A stretch of DNA of 11,522 nt, from contig JALVOR010000252.1 in NCBI GenBank assembly GCA_027026295.1, positions 1 to 11,522 of the forward strand. The letters run 5' to 3'. Positions 1 to 6,802 of the stretch are shown one piece after another. This stretch comes from Anaerolineales bacterium. Its GTDB lineage: Bacteria > Chloroflexota > Anaerolineae > Anaerolineales > DRMV01. The notes under the pieces are model-generated. The model saw only the letters and a list, made by a program, of their open reading frames with translations, was not told the DNA's origin and did no database searches. The first letter of the stretch is position 1, and each line of letters opens with the position of its first letter. Made by a program: the position numbers and the translations under genes.

Positions 1-219
1 CTTTCGGTTATCGGTGCGGTGGTGGGTGAGTTCATGGCTGCCGATAGCGGGCTGGGTTTTCTCATCAACCTTGCCCGCGGGCGTTACGATACGGCGATGG
101 TCTTCGTGGCTGTGTTTGCGCTGGTCGTGCTGGCGTTGGCGCTTTACGGCAGCGTGCTTTTGCTGGAACACCGCTTTTTGGGGTGGCAGGCGCCTGCTGC
201 TCGCTCCGGAAGGCGCTAA
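1..219 (+). CDS. ABC transporter permease, C-terminal fragment (SsuC/ThiX/RibX-like)
   Basis: The reading frame is open from base 1 and stops with TAA at 217-219, leaving the last 72 residues of a membrane protein whose start is outside the window. The fragment opens with the sequence LSVIGAVVGEF, typical of the end of the BPD_transp_1 permease domain in the SsuC/TauC/ThiX family. One hydrophobic helix follows, rich in Val, Ala and Leu (about residues 28-51), then a short polar tail. In this family the permease forms the membrane channel and works with a periplasmic-type binding protein and an ATPase. Both partners follow directly on the same strand (454-1452 and 1520-2308), which supports the call. 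The substrate cannot be read from this fragment. Confidence 0.85.
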   Translation, partial: LSVIGAVVGEFMAADSGLGFLINLARGRYDTAMVFVAVFALVVLALALYGSVLLLEHRFLGWQAPAARSGRR

Positions 220-240
220 ATTCGCTGTTCAGCCGTGAGG

Positions 241-383
241 AGATAGACCACGGATGACACGGATAATCACGGACGCTCGCGAATTTAACACAGAGGTGCG
301 AAGGAAGCAAGAAGCGCAAAGGAGAATTGTCAATTCGGCACGGCATTCGTTTTCACGAATTGACGAAGTAACGCTTCACGAAT
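241..383. repeat. Intergenic mosaic of short dispersed-type repeats and palindromes
   Basis: The spacer between the permease and the binding protein is made of short repeated words. CACGGA(T) occurs at 249-255, 258-264 and 268-273, spaced 9-10 bases apart. A near-perfect palindrome, GAATTG-T-CAATTC, lies at 324-336. ATTCGT (345-350) pairs with ACGAAT (355-360) across four bases, and CAATTCG (331-337) pairs with CGAATTG (356-362). TTCACGAAT occurs directly at 352-360 and 375-383. The word ACCACGGAT (247-255) recurs in reverse orientation at 8063-8071, in the other repeat-filled spacer. No coding function is seen. It resembles the dispersed intergenic filler found in many environmental genomes. 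Confidence 0.6.
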
Positions 384-453
384 AGCCCGGTTTCTGTGGT
401 TTTCCCTTGCCGGGGCTGAGCAGGTACTAATTTTTACATCAGGAGGTTTTCGC

Positions 454-1452
454 ATGAAACGTTGGCTTTTGCCCCTCTTTGCCGTGGCTGTGCTGGTATT
501 GAGCGCGTGTGGCAAATCTGCCTCGCCCGAGGCTGCGAAGCCGCAAACAGAGCAGCCTTTGGTGCATGTGCGCCTGCCCATGGGTTACATTCCCAATATT
601 CAGTACGCCCCTTTCTATGTAGCGGTCGATCAGGGCTTCTACAAGGAAGCCGGCTTTGAGGTGGAGTTCGATTACAGTTTCGAGACTGATGGCGTGGCGT
701 TGGTCGGTGCGGGCAAACTGCCCTTTGCCGTGGTTTCTGGCGAGCAGGTGTTGATGGCACGCGACAAGCATGTGCCGGTGGTGTATGTGATGGCATGGTG
801 GCAGAAATTCCCCGTGGTGGTGGTGGCCGATGCCTCACTGGGGCTGAAAACGCTTGCTGATTTGAAAGGCCAGCGCATTGGCCTTCCCGGCCTGTTTGGC
901 GCGAACTACATTGGGTTGGTGGCGCTGCTGCACGAAGCCGGCCTCACCGAAGGCGACGTCACCTTGGATTCCATCGGTTTCAACCAGGTGGAAGCCTTCG
1001 CCAGCGGCAAAGAACCCGTGGTGGTGGGGTATGTGACCAACGAACCCATCCAACTGCGGGCGCAAGGCTTCGACATTACCACTTTCCCGGTGGCCGATTA
1101 CGTTTCGCTGGCTTCCAACGGTTTGATTACCAACGAGCAACTCATCAAAGACGACCCCGACATGGTGCACCGCTTCGTGCGCGCTACTTTGCGCGGGCTC
1201 AATTACACCATTCATTATCCTGACGATGCTTACAATATTTCCACGAAATATGTCGAAGGGCTGGCAGAGGCCGATCGCGACGTGCAGATGGAAATTCTGA
1301 ACACGGCGATTGCCTATTGGAAGGGCGACCCGTTGGGCTATGCTGACCCGGCGGCATGGGAAAAGATGCAAAAAGTGTTGCTGGATATGGGCTTGATTTC
1401 CGACGCCAACGCGCTCAACGGCGCTTACACCAACGACTTCATCAAACCGTAG
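454..1452 (+). CDS. ABC transporter substrate-binding lipoprotein, NMT1/THI5-like
   Basis: A 332-residue solute-binding protein for a small organic ligand. The start is fixed by AGGAGG at 441-446, seven bases before the ATG. Residues 1-18 form a lipoprotein signal peptide ending in the lipobox LSAC, so Cys19 would be lipidated and the protein held on the outer face of the membrane. The mature part begins with the motif MGYIPNIQYAPFYVA (residues about 43-57), then DQGFYKEAGFEVE, characteristic of the NMT1/THI5 (SsuA/ThiY) fold. Cys19 is the only cysteine, so it lacks the cysteine cluster of eukaryotic Thi5 enzymes and should bind rather than make a ligand. The flanking permease and ATPase complete the importer. 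ThiY-like pyrimidine binding or RibY-like riboflavin binding are both plausible. No riboswitch upstream settles the choice. Confidence 0.88.
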   Translation: MKRWLLPLFAVAVLVLSACGKSASPEAAKPQTEQPLVHVRLPMGYIPNIQYAPFYVAVDQGFYKEAGFEVEFDYSFETDGVALVGAGKLPFAVVSGEQVLMARDKHVPVVYVMAWWQKFPVVVVADASLGLKTLADLKGQRIGLPGLFGANYIGLVALLHEAGLTEGDVTLDSIGFNQVEAFASGKEPVVVGYVTNEPIQLRAQGFDITTFPVADYVSLASNGLITNEQLIKDDPDMVHRFVRATLRGLNYTIHYPDDAYNISTKYVEGLAEADRDVQMEILNTAIAYWKGDPLGYADPAAWEKMQKVLLDMGLISDANALNGAYTNDFIKP

Positions 1453-1456
1453 GTCT

Positions 1457-1501
1457 GTTTGTCGCCCTGCGCTGTCTGAAAAGCGGTGCAGGGCGGCAAA
1501 C
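1457..1501 (+). promoter_or_regulatory. Strong intercistronic stem-loop between binding-protein and ATPase genes
   Basis: Bases 1457-1470 pair with 1488-1501 over 14 positions: thirteen Watson-Crick pairs and one G-U pair (1462 with 1496). The 17-base loop region can extend the stem with wobble pairs. It begins four bases after the stop codon of the binding protein, and the ATPase ribosome-binding region (about 1508-1514) lies just beyond it. There is no run of T after the stem, so a classic intrinsic terminator is unlikely. A role in protecting the 3' end of the binding-protein message, or in lowering ATPase output, is inferred from its place; such hairpins are common after binding-protein genes. 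Confidence 0.7.
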
Positions 1502-1519
1502 TGCTTTGGGAAGGCAGCC

Positions 1520-2308
1520 ATGGCGAAAGAAACGCCCCTTTTGCGTGCCGAACACATTAATGTGATTTTCCCCGCCGACGATGGCGAACTGGAAGCCGTT
1601 GCCGATGTCTCCTTTAGCCTGCAGCCGCAGGAATTTCTGGCGGTGGTGGGGCCTTCGGGGTGCGGCAAAAGCACGCTGTTACGGGTACTTGCCGGGTTGC
1701 TGCCGCCGACGCGGGGGCGAGTGGTTTTTCCGGGGCGGGAAAGCCGCCCGCGGGTAGGGCTGGTGTTTCAGGATGCCAACCTGATGCCGTGGCGCACGGT
1801 GCTGCGCAACATTACCCTCCCTCTGGAGTTGCAGGGCGTGCCGTGGGAAGAAGCGCGCCGGCGAGCAGAGGCGATGATTGCGCTGGTGGGGCTGGAAGGT
1901 TTTGCCGATACCCTGCCGCGCGACCTTTCTGGCGGCATGGCGCAGCGGGTGGCGCTGGCGCGGGCGTTCATTCACAAGCCCGATTTGCTGCTGCTGGACG
2001 AGCCGTTCACTGCCCTTGATGCCCTCACCCGCGAACGCCTGTGGGATGAACTGCTGGGCATCTGGCGGCACGAGCGGGCAACCGTGGTGATGGTCACGCA
2101 TTCCGTTACCGAGGCGTTGCTGCTTTCCGACCGGGTGCTGGTGCTCACCGAGCGCCCGGCGCGGGTGCGGCTGGAACTCAAAGTGGATTTTCCCCGCCCG
2201 CGGCACGCCGACCTGCGCTATACGGCTGCGTTTGGGGAACTGGCACGTTTGCTGCGGGAAAACTTGGGGGTATTGCCTTCTCGCGCCAGCACGGGTGGAA
2301 TGCGGTAA
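1520..2308 (+). CDS. ABC transporter ATP-binding protein (SsuB/ThiZ/TauB-like)
   Basis: A 262-residue ATPase that powers the importer from the cytosolic side. All nucleotide-binding motifs are present: Walker A GPSGCGKST (44-52), Q-loop Gln84 in the FQDANLMPW segment, signature LSGGM (136-140), Walker B LLLLDEP (156-162) and the switch His194 in VTHSVTEA. The FQDxxLMPW and VTHSVTEA segments are typical of the nitrate/sulfonate/taurine/thiamine-precursor subfamily. The C-terminal region has an ERPARV turn followed by FPRPR, as in SsuB/TauB proteins. The start has only a weak Shine-Dalgarno (GGGAAGG about 1508-1514). It follows the binding protein by 67 bases that contain the 1457-1501 hairpin. 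The gene is intact and of normal family length. Confidence 0.92.
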   Translation: MAKETPLLRAEHINVIFPADDGELEAVADVSFSLQPQEFLAVVGPSGCGKSTLLRVLAGLLPPTRGRVVFPGRESRPRVGLVFQDANLMPWRTVLRNITLPLELQGVPWEEARRRAEAMIALVGLEGFADTLPRDLSGGMAQRVALARAFIHKPDLLLLDEPFTALDALTRERLWDELLGIWRHERATVVMVTHSVTEALLLSDRVLVLTERPARVRLELKVDFPRPRHADLRYTAAFGELARLLRENLGVLPSRASTGGMR

Positions 2309-2337
2309 AATAACCTCGCTTATCCGCCGAAAATGGG

Positions 2338-2361
2338 CTGCTCAGCCTTGGCGTTGAGCAG
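2338..2361 (+). other. Small inverted repeat downstream of the ATPase gene
   Basis: CTGCTCA (2338-2344) and TGAGCAG (2355-2361) form a perfect seven-base stem with a ten-base loop, 29 bases after the ATPase stop and 29 bases before the next start. No T tract follows directly (the next bases are TTACGAG), so it is at best a weak terminator. It could instead be a structural or regulatory hairpin in the leader of the 2391 gene. Confidence 0.35.
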
Positions 2362-2390
2362 TTACGAGAGTATGTTTTGGAGGCCATGTC

Positions 2391-3326
2391 ATGCCCCCGT
2401 GCCGTTTTTGCAAGATCTTGTTGTTTTCCCTGCTGGCCTTGTTTGCGTTGGGGCAGCCCGCTTTTGCTGCCGAAACACCGCACTTCGCCGCGCTCAAGAT
2501 TTCTCTCTGGCCTGAATACGATCGCCCTTCGGTGCTGGTAATGTACGATATTACCCTGCCGGAAAACACCGCCCTGCCGGTAACGCTGGATATCCGCATT
2601 CCGGCGCGGGCAGGGCAGCCCCTTGCCGTGGCGTTCCAGGAACCCAGCGGTAATCTGGTCAACGCCGATTATCGTTACAGCGCCGGCGACGAGTGGGGCG
2701 TGATTAGCGTCAAGGCGATGGTGCCCAACGTGCACGTCGAATACTATGACCCCGCGCTGGTCATCAACGGCTCGGAACACCGCTTTGTCTTTCACTGGCC
2801 GGGCGGTTTTGCCGTCGACTCGGTTTCGCTGGCCATTCAGCAGCCCGCGACGGCAACCGACATGAAGATCACCCCCGTGATGGGCAGCAGCAGCGTAAAC
2901 GACGACGGCCTTACCTACTACTCCCCCGAAATTGGTGCGTTGACAGCAGAGCAAACCTTCGACGTGACCGTGGTTTATACCAAGGACGATGATACCTTGA
3001 GCAAAGACGTGCTGGCGCTTCATGGTGCTTTGCCCACTGAAACCCCTGCCAAGGGGGAGGTGACGGCACGCAAGGTGCTGCCGTGGGTACTGACTGCGTT
3101 GGGCGTGGTACTGATTGTCATTGGGCTGGTGTGGTATTGGTTCAGCCGCCAAACCGCGCCCGAGCCTGCACCGCGGAAGCGTTCCCGCCGCCGCCGCCAG
3201 CCCATGCCGCCGGAAGCCCTTGCTGGCGACGATGATATGGATGAAGTGCGCTATTGCCCTCAATGCGGCACCCGGGCCCAACCGGGCGATCGTTTTTGCC
3301 GGGTGTGTGGTGCCAGGTTGCGCTGA
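2391..3326 (+). CDS. Secreted, membrane-anchored protein with beta ectodomain and cytosolic zinc ribbon
   Basis: A 311-residue protein of unknown function. The start is set by GGAGG (2379-2383), seven bases upstream. Residues 1-27 form a signal peptide with a probable cleavage after AFA. Residues 28-229 look beta-rich and extracellular, with short hydrophobic strands such as LDIRIP (66-71) and VDSVSL (142-147). A single membrane helix follows (about 230-251), then a strongly basic stretch (PRKRSRRRR, 261-269) that by the positive-inside rule places the tail in the cytosol. The tail ends in a zinc ribbon with CxxC pairs at Cys289/Cys292 and Cys303/Cys306. A similar ribbon ends the 173-residue protein at 7381-7902, and the ectodomain resembles part of the protein at 8092-9987. 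This suggests a link to the ccm cluster rather than to the importer, but no function can be assigned. Confidence 0.8.
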   Translation: MPPCRFCKILLFSLLALFALGQPAFAAETPHFAALKISLWPEYDRPSVLVMYDITLPENTALPVTLDIRIPARAGQPLAVAFQEPSGNLVNADYRYSAGDEWGVISVKAMVPNVHVEYYDPALVINGSEHRFVFHWPGGFAVDSVSLAIQQPATATDMKITPVMGSSSVNDDGLTYYSPEIGALTAEQTFDVTVVYTKDDDTLSKDVLALHGALPTETPAKGEVTARKVLPWVLTALGVVLIVIGLVWYWFSRQTAPEPAPRKRSRRRRQPMPPEALAGDDDMDEVRYCPQCGTRAQPGDRFCRVCGARLR

Positions 3327-3333
3327 AGCGCTT

Positions 3334-3362
3334 GGGCATAAATTCATATTTTCTTAATGCCC
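3334..3362 (+). other. Weak AT-rich-loop hairpin after the 2391 gene
   Basis: GGGCAT (3334-3339) pairs with ATGCCC (3357-3362) across an AT-rich loop, eight bases after the stop codon of the preceding gene. The stem is short, the loop is 17 bases, and no T run follows. Its position fits a poor terminator, but the evidence is slight. Confidence 0.25.
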
Positions 3363-3379
3363 CTGTGGCACAATTTAAT

Positions 3380-3549
3380 TAGGCTCTATCCGATGGTGTC
3401 ATTGCAAGCCCCCCTCGCTGCGCTCGGCGCAGGCTCCGGGGCGAAGCGATCCCCCCCTTTTATCGGTCAGGAGGCTGCTTCGGCGGGCTTCGTCATTGCT
3501 CAGCCCGCCTCGCAGTGACACATCTGCAAAAAAATTTCGGATAGGCTCT
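3380..3549. mobile_element. MITE-like element with terminal inverted repeats and candidate 8-bp duplication
   Basis: A short non-coding element fills most of the gap before ccmE. The word TAGGCTCT flanks it as a direct repeat (3380-3387 and 3542-3549), which looks like an eight-base target duplication or an overlapping terminal repeat. TATCCGA (3387-3393) and TCGGATA (3537-3543) are inverted. Inside them, GTGTCATTGC (3396-3405) is matched by GCAGTGACAC (3512-3521), inverted with one mismatch. An inner perfect hairpin pairs GGCGGGCT (3482-3489) with AGCCCGCC (3502-3509), and GTCATTGC recurs in its loop (3492-3499). There is no transposase frame. The GTCATTGC...GGGGCGAAGCGATCCCCCC word pattern is of a dispersed-repeat type seen in many environmental bacterial genomes (recalled, not searched). 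Confidence 0.6.
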
Positions 3550-3562
3550 TACCTAAAAAGTC

Positions 3563-3580
3563 AAGGGGCATGATCCCCTT
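3563..3580 (+). other. Small hairpin in the ccmE leader
   Basis: AAGGGG (3563-3568) and CCCCTT (3575-3580) form a perfect six-base stem with the loop CATGAT, between the MITE-like element and the ccmE ribosome-binding site (AGGAG, 3611-3615). It may be a structural element of the ccmE leader. It is short enough to be chance. Confidence 0.25.
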
Positions 3581-3622
3581 CTGCAGATGAGTTTTCACCA
3601 CGACTGCAAAAGGAGTTTTTCC

Positions 3623-4111
3623 ATGAGTGGCCGTACCCGTTTCATCATTGGCGGCGTGTTGATTGCTGCGGCGGTGGTTTACCTCATCGCTTCGGCAACC
3701 AAAGCCAACGCTCAGTATTTTCTTACCGTGAACGAATTGCTTGCCCGCCAGGACGAACTGGCAGGGAAAAATGTCCGCATTTCCGGTGCGGTGCTTGGCG
3801 ATACGATTCAATATGACCCGCAGAAACTGGAATTGCACTTTACCGTTGCCCACGTGCCGGGTGACAACAAGGAAGTTGAGCGGGAAGGCGGCCTGGCAAA
3901 GGTGCTGCACGATGCGGTCAACGATCCCAACCGGGCGCATCTGGATGTGGTGTATTACGGGCCGCGCCCCGACATGCTCAAAGACGAAGCGCAAGCCATT
4001 ATGACCGGCCATTTGGGGGAAGATGGCGTTTTCTACGCCGACGAATTGTTGCTCAAATGTCCTTCGCATTATGAGGACGCTGTGCCTGAACAGGCGGAGA
4101 GCGGCAACTAA
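3623..4111 (+). CDS. ccmE: Cytochrome c maturation heme chaperone CcmE, cysteine (CxxxY) type
   Basis: A 162-residue heme chaperone that takes heme from the CcmABCD complex and hands it to CcmF outside the membrane. Residues 7-25 form the N-terminal membrane anchor. The OB-fold domain follows, with segments GKNVRISGAVL (48-58), LHFTVAH (71-77) and VVYYGPRPDM (109-118) typical of the family. The heme-attaching site is LLKCPSHYE: Cys146 and Tyr150 give CxxxY where most bacterial CcmE proteins have HxxxY. Cysteine variants are known from archaea and some Desulfovibrio-type bacteria. The ATG at 3623 is chosen over an in-frame ATG at 3587 because AGGAG (3611-3615) precedes it and the membrane anchor follows at once. 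It heads the ccm genes and ends 26 bases before ccmF. Confidence 0.93.
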   Translation: MSGRTRFIIGGVLIAAAVVYLIASATKANAQYFLTVNELLARQDELAGKNVRISGAVLGDTIQYDPQKLELHFTVAHVPGDNKEVEREGGLAKVLHDAVNDPNRAHLDVVYYGPRPDMLKDEAQAIMTGHLGEDGVFYADELLLKCPSHYEDAVPEQAESGN

Positions 4112-4137
4112 GGCCCTTCCCCCTTCAAGGAGGTTTC

Positions 4138-6216
4138 ATGTTAGCCTACATTGGTTACGGAGCGCTGTGGCTCGCTTTCGTATTGAGCCTTTACGCCATC
4201 GGCGCTGCGGTTTATGGTGCGCTCAACAACCGTTTTGAATGGGTGGAAAGCGCCCGCCGTGCGGCGGTGTTGACATGGCCGATGCTCCTGCTGACTGCGG
4301 GCAGCATCATTGCGCTTTTGGTGACCAACCAGTTCCAGGTGGAATACGTTGCTTCGGTGACCAGCAGGGCAATGCCCATGTATCTCAAGATTACGGCGCT
4401 GTGGGGTGGGCAGGCTGGTTCGTTGGTGTTCTGGTCGCTGTTGATGACGACTTTTGGCTCGGCGGTGATGCTGCGTTCCTGGGAGCGCGATCGCGAGTTC
4501 CTGCCATGGGTGATTGTAGTCACCATGGTCACATTGGCGTTCTTCATCGGTCTGAACCTGTTTGTGGAAAACCCCTTTGCCCGCTTGTGGGCGACCATGG
4601 ACGGGCAGGTCATCAAGGCTGTGTTCCAGCCGCAGGGCGCGATGCCCTTCACGCCGCGCGACGGTAATGGCCTCAACCCCCTGCTGCGGCATCCGGGCAT
4701 GATAGCCCACCCGCCGATGCTATATGCCGGTTTCGTAGCCTTTGTCATTCCCTACGCCTTCGCGATGGCAGCGCTCATCACCAACCGCACCGATGCCCGC
4801 TGGATTCGCCTCACCCGCCGCTGGAGCCTCGCCGCGTGGCTGTTCCTCTCCCTCGGCCTGATTTTGGGCATGCGCTGGTCGTATGACGTCCTCGGCTGGG
4901 GCGGCTATTGGGGCTGGGACCCGGTGGAGGTTTCGGCGCTGCTGCCGTGGCTGACCGGCACCGCTTTCCTGCATTCGGTGATGATTCAGGAAAAAGAAGG
5001 GCTGCTGAAGCACTGGAATATGGTGCTCATCATCCTGACCTATGCGTTGGTGATTTTCGGCACCTTCCTGACCCGCTCGGGTGTGCTTTCTTCGGTGCAC
5101 GCTTTTGCCCAAAGCGCCATTGGGCCGCTTTTCTTCGCTTTCATCGGCATTACTTTTGCACTTTCGCTGTTTTTGCTCATGCGCCGCTGGCAAGACCTCA
5201 AGAGCGACCTGCGTATCGAGTCGCTGCTTTCCCGCGAGGCGCTGTTTACGTTCAATAACATGATTTTCGTCGGCGTCACCTTAGTGGCTTTCTGGGGCGT
5301 CATTTTCCCCATTTTGTCGGAACTCGTCACCGGGCAGAAGGTCACCGTGGGGCCGCCGTTCTATGAAAAGGCCACCGGCCCGCTGTTCGGGCTGCTGTTG
5401 CTGCTGATGGGCATTGCGCCGCTTTCCGCATGGGGTTATGCCAGCGCCAAACGGTTGGGCAAACTGCTGCTTGTACCGGCGGCCTTTGCTGTGGTAACGG
5501 TGGCGGCATTGCTCGTCGCGGGCATTCGCTCGCTGTGGGCGCTGGTGGGCTTCGGGCTGGTGGCTTTCGTGGGGTATATCGTGGCCGAGGAATTCGTCCG
5601 TGGTGTGCGGGCGCGCATGCGCCGCGGGGAATCCTTGCCTGTGGCGGCCTACCGCCTGATTGTCCGCAATCGGCGGCGTTATGGCGGCTATATCGTTCAT
5701 CTGGGTGTGATTTTGATGGCGTTGGGCATCATTGGCACGCATTTCTTTGCCAGTGAAACCCAGGCGACCATCCCCGAGGGAGGAAAGATCACCCTCGGCC
5801 GTTACGCGATGACCTACGATGCCCTGCAGCAATTTTTTGCCCCTGATGGGCGCCATGTGGCGCGTGCCATTGTGACGGTTTACAAAGACGGCCAGCCCGT
5901 TGCCGAAGTGCACCCGCGGCGCGATTTTTACCTTGATTCCCAGCAGCCGATGACCATCCCCGGGGTGCGCAGCACGTGGCTGGACGATTTCTATGTCATT
6001 CTGGTCGATTGGCAGCCGATTTCCGTTGAGGGTGCGACCTTCAAGGTTTATCACCAGCCGCTGGTGGGCTGGATTTGGATTGGCGGCCTGGTTTTCATTG
6101 TGGGCACGCTGGTTGCCGTGTGGCCGGAACCCGACCCTGAGGAGCGCACAACCGCCCGCAAGAAACCCGCGCGCACCAGGCGCGGTCGCCCGTTGCCGCG
6201 TTCCGCCCGGGCCTGA
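4138..6216 (+). CDS. ccmF: Cytochrome c heme lyase subunit CcmF
   Basis: A 692-residue polytopic membrane protein that transfers heme from CcmE to the reduced CxxCH motif of apocytochromes, together with CcmH. The heme-handling WWD segment is clear: WGGYWGWDPVE at about 254-264. The four histidines expected of CcmF are visible: His191 in HPPMLYAGF, His279 in GTAFLHS, His321 in SSVHAFA and His521 in YIVHLGV. Many hydrophobic helices are spread along the chain. A periplasmic-type domain lies at about 537-640, before the last helix (about 643-662), and the chain ends in a strongly basic tail (670-692). The start has a strong AAGGAGG (4127-4133). The length is close to the usual 640-680 residues. 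The ccmH start lies 20 bases downstream, so co-translation is likely. Confidence 0.96.
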   Translation: MLAYIGYGALWLAFVLSLYAIGAAVYGALNNRFEWVESARRAAVLTWPMLLLTAGSIIALLVTNQFQVEYVASVTSRAMPMYLKITALWGGQAGSLVFWSLLMTTFGSAVMLRSWERDREFLPWVIVVTMVTLAFFIGLNLFVENPFARLWATMDGQVIKAVFQPQGAMPFTPRDGNGLNPLLRHPGMIAHPPMLYAGFVAFVIPYAFAMAALITNRTDARWIRLTRRWSLAAWLFLSLGLILGMRWSYDVLGWGGYWGWDPVEVSALLPWLTGTAFLHSVMIQEKEGLLKHWNMVLIILTYALVIFGTFLTRSGVLSSVHAFAQSAIGPLFFAFIGITFALSLFLLMRRWQDLKSDLRIESLLSREALFTFNNMIFVGVTLVAFWGVIFPILSELVTGQKVTVGPPFYEKATGPLFGLLLLLMGIAPLSAWGYASAKRLGKLLLVPAAFAVVTVAALLVAGIRSLWALVGFGLVAFVGYIVAEEFVRGVRARMRRGESLPVAAYRLIVRNRRRYGGYIVHLGVILMALGIIGTHFFASETQATIPEGGKITLGRYAMTYDALQQFFAPDGRHVARAIVTVYKDGQPVAEVHPRRDFYLDSQQPMTIPGVRSTWLDDFYVILVDWQPISVEGATFKVYHQPLVGWIWIGGLVFIVGTLVAVWPEPDPEERTTARKKPARTRRGRPLPRSARA

Positions 6217-6235
6217 TTTGCCGGAGGGTGCTTCG

Positions 6236-6769
6236 ATGAACAAACGACAACTTTGGTACGCTTTGGGGCTGGTCGTGGTGCTGGTGCTGGCATTGGGTGC
6301 TTTCCCCGGCGTTACAGCGCACGCTGCTGACCCCACGCCTACGCCGGTGATTACCGACGATCAGGTGAACGCCGTCGCGCACACCCTCTACTGCCCGGTG
6401 TGCGAGAACACCCCGCTGGACGTGTGCGGCACCCAGGCTTGTGCCCAGTGGCGGGAACTCATTCGCCAGCAATTGCAGCAGGGCTGGACGGTGGAGCAGA
6501 TTCAGCAATACTTTGTGGATAACTACGGCGCCCGGGTGTTGGCCGCCCCGCCCCGCAAAGGCTTCTGGTGGCTGGCGTATGTGGTGCCGCCGCTCATCAT
6601 TCTGGCGGGGCTGTATATCCTCTACCGTTCCCTGAAGCAATGGTATCATCCGCGGCAGGCCACAACGGAAGCCGCCGCGCCACGGGCAGATGCCGCCGCG
6701 CCTGCCGAAGATGGCGCACAGGATGAGTACCTGCGCCGCATGGAAGAAGAACTGCACCGGCGGTCTTGA
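6236..6769 (+). CDS. ccmH: Cytochrome c biogenesis thiol-disulfide protein CcmH, four-cysteine form
   Basis: A 177-residue protein that reduces apocytochrome cysteines before heme attachment. Start: ATG with GGAGGG (6223-6228) seven bases upstream, just after ccmF. Residues 1-31 form a signal peptide or N-terminal anchor. The CcmH/CycL domain (about 41-108) holds the redox motif LYCPVC (Cys53, Cys56), then a helical hairpin ending in YFVDNYGARVLAAPP as in the family. A membrane helix follows (about 112-132), then an Ala/Glu-rich cytosolic tail. Two further cysteines, Cys64 and Cys69, lie where the proteobacterial family has non-cysteine residues. There is no TPR (CcmI-like) domain. It sits between ccmF and the thioredoxin gene, which is its expected electron donor. 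Confidence 0.92.
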   Translation: MNKRQLWYALGLVVVLVLALGAFPGVTAHAADPTPTPVITDDQVNAVAHTLYCPVCENTPLDVCGTQACAQWRELIRQQLQQGWTVEQIQQYFVDNYGARVLAAPPRKGFWWLAYVVPPLIILAGLYILYRSLKQWYHPRQATTEAAAPRADAAAPAEDGAQDEYLRRMEEELHRRS

Positions 6770-6802
6770 TTGCCGCCGGGATTCCCTTGTTGTGGAGCAG
6801 CC

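Noticed and set aside
403..431. Sigma70-like promoter with TTGCCG (407-412) and ACTAAT (426-431) before the binding-protein gene.
   Set aside because: Spacing is only 13 bases and both boxes match at four of six positions; chance is likely.
384..453. Possible TPP or FMN riboswitch upstream of the vitamin-precursor-like binding protein (a CTGAG word is present at 416-420).
   Set aside because: The conserved TPP core (CTGAGA...ACCC...GAACCTGAT) and the FMN core (GGGGCAGGGTGAAATTCCC type) are absent, and the stems do not fold around the word.
2178..3347. Long minus-strand open frame opposite the 311-residue gene; similar long minus-strand frames lie opposite 835-1674, 5281-6336, 6095-7255 and 7306-8877.
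   Set aside because: They mirror real + strand genes in GC-rich DNA, run across gene borders, and their products show the low-complexity Arg/His/Gln-rich composition of antisense frames, with no known motifs.
3334..3362. Intrinsic terminator after the 311-residue gene.
   Set aside because: Six-base stem, large loop and no following T run; kept only as a weak hairpin.
3587..3622. Upstream in-frame ATG for ccmE at 3587, giving 12 more residues.
   Set aside because: No ribosome-binding site precedes it, while AGGAG at 3611-3615 serves the ATG at 3623.
6770..6802. TTG start for the thioredoxin gene directly after the ccmH stop.
   Set aside because: The ATG at 6803 has a GGAG at 6794-6797 and gives the usual short polar N-terminus.
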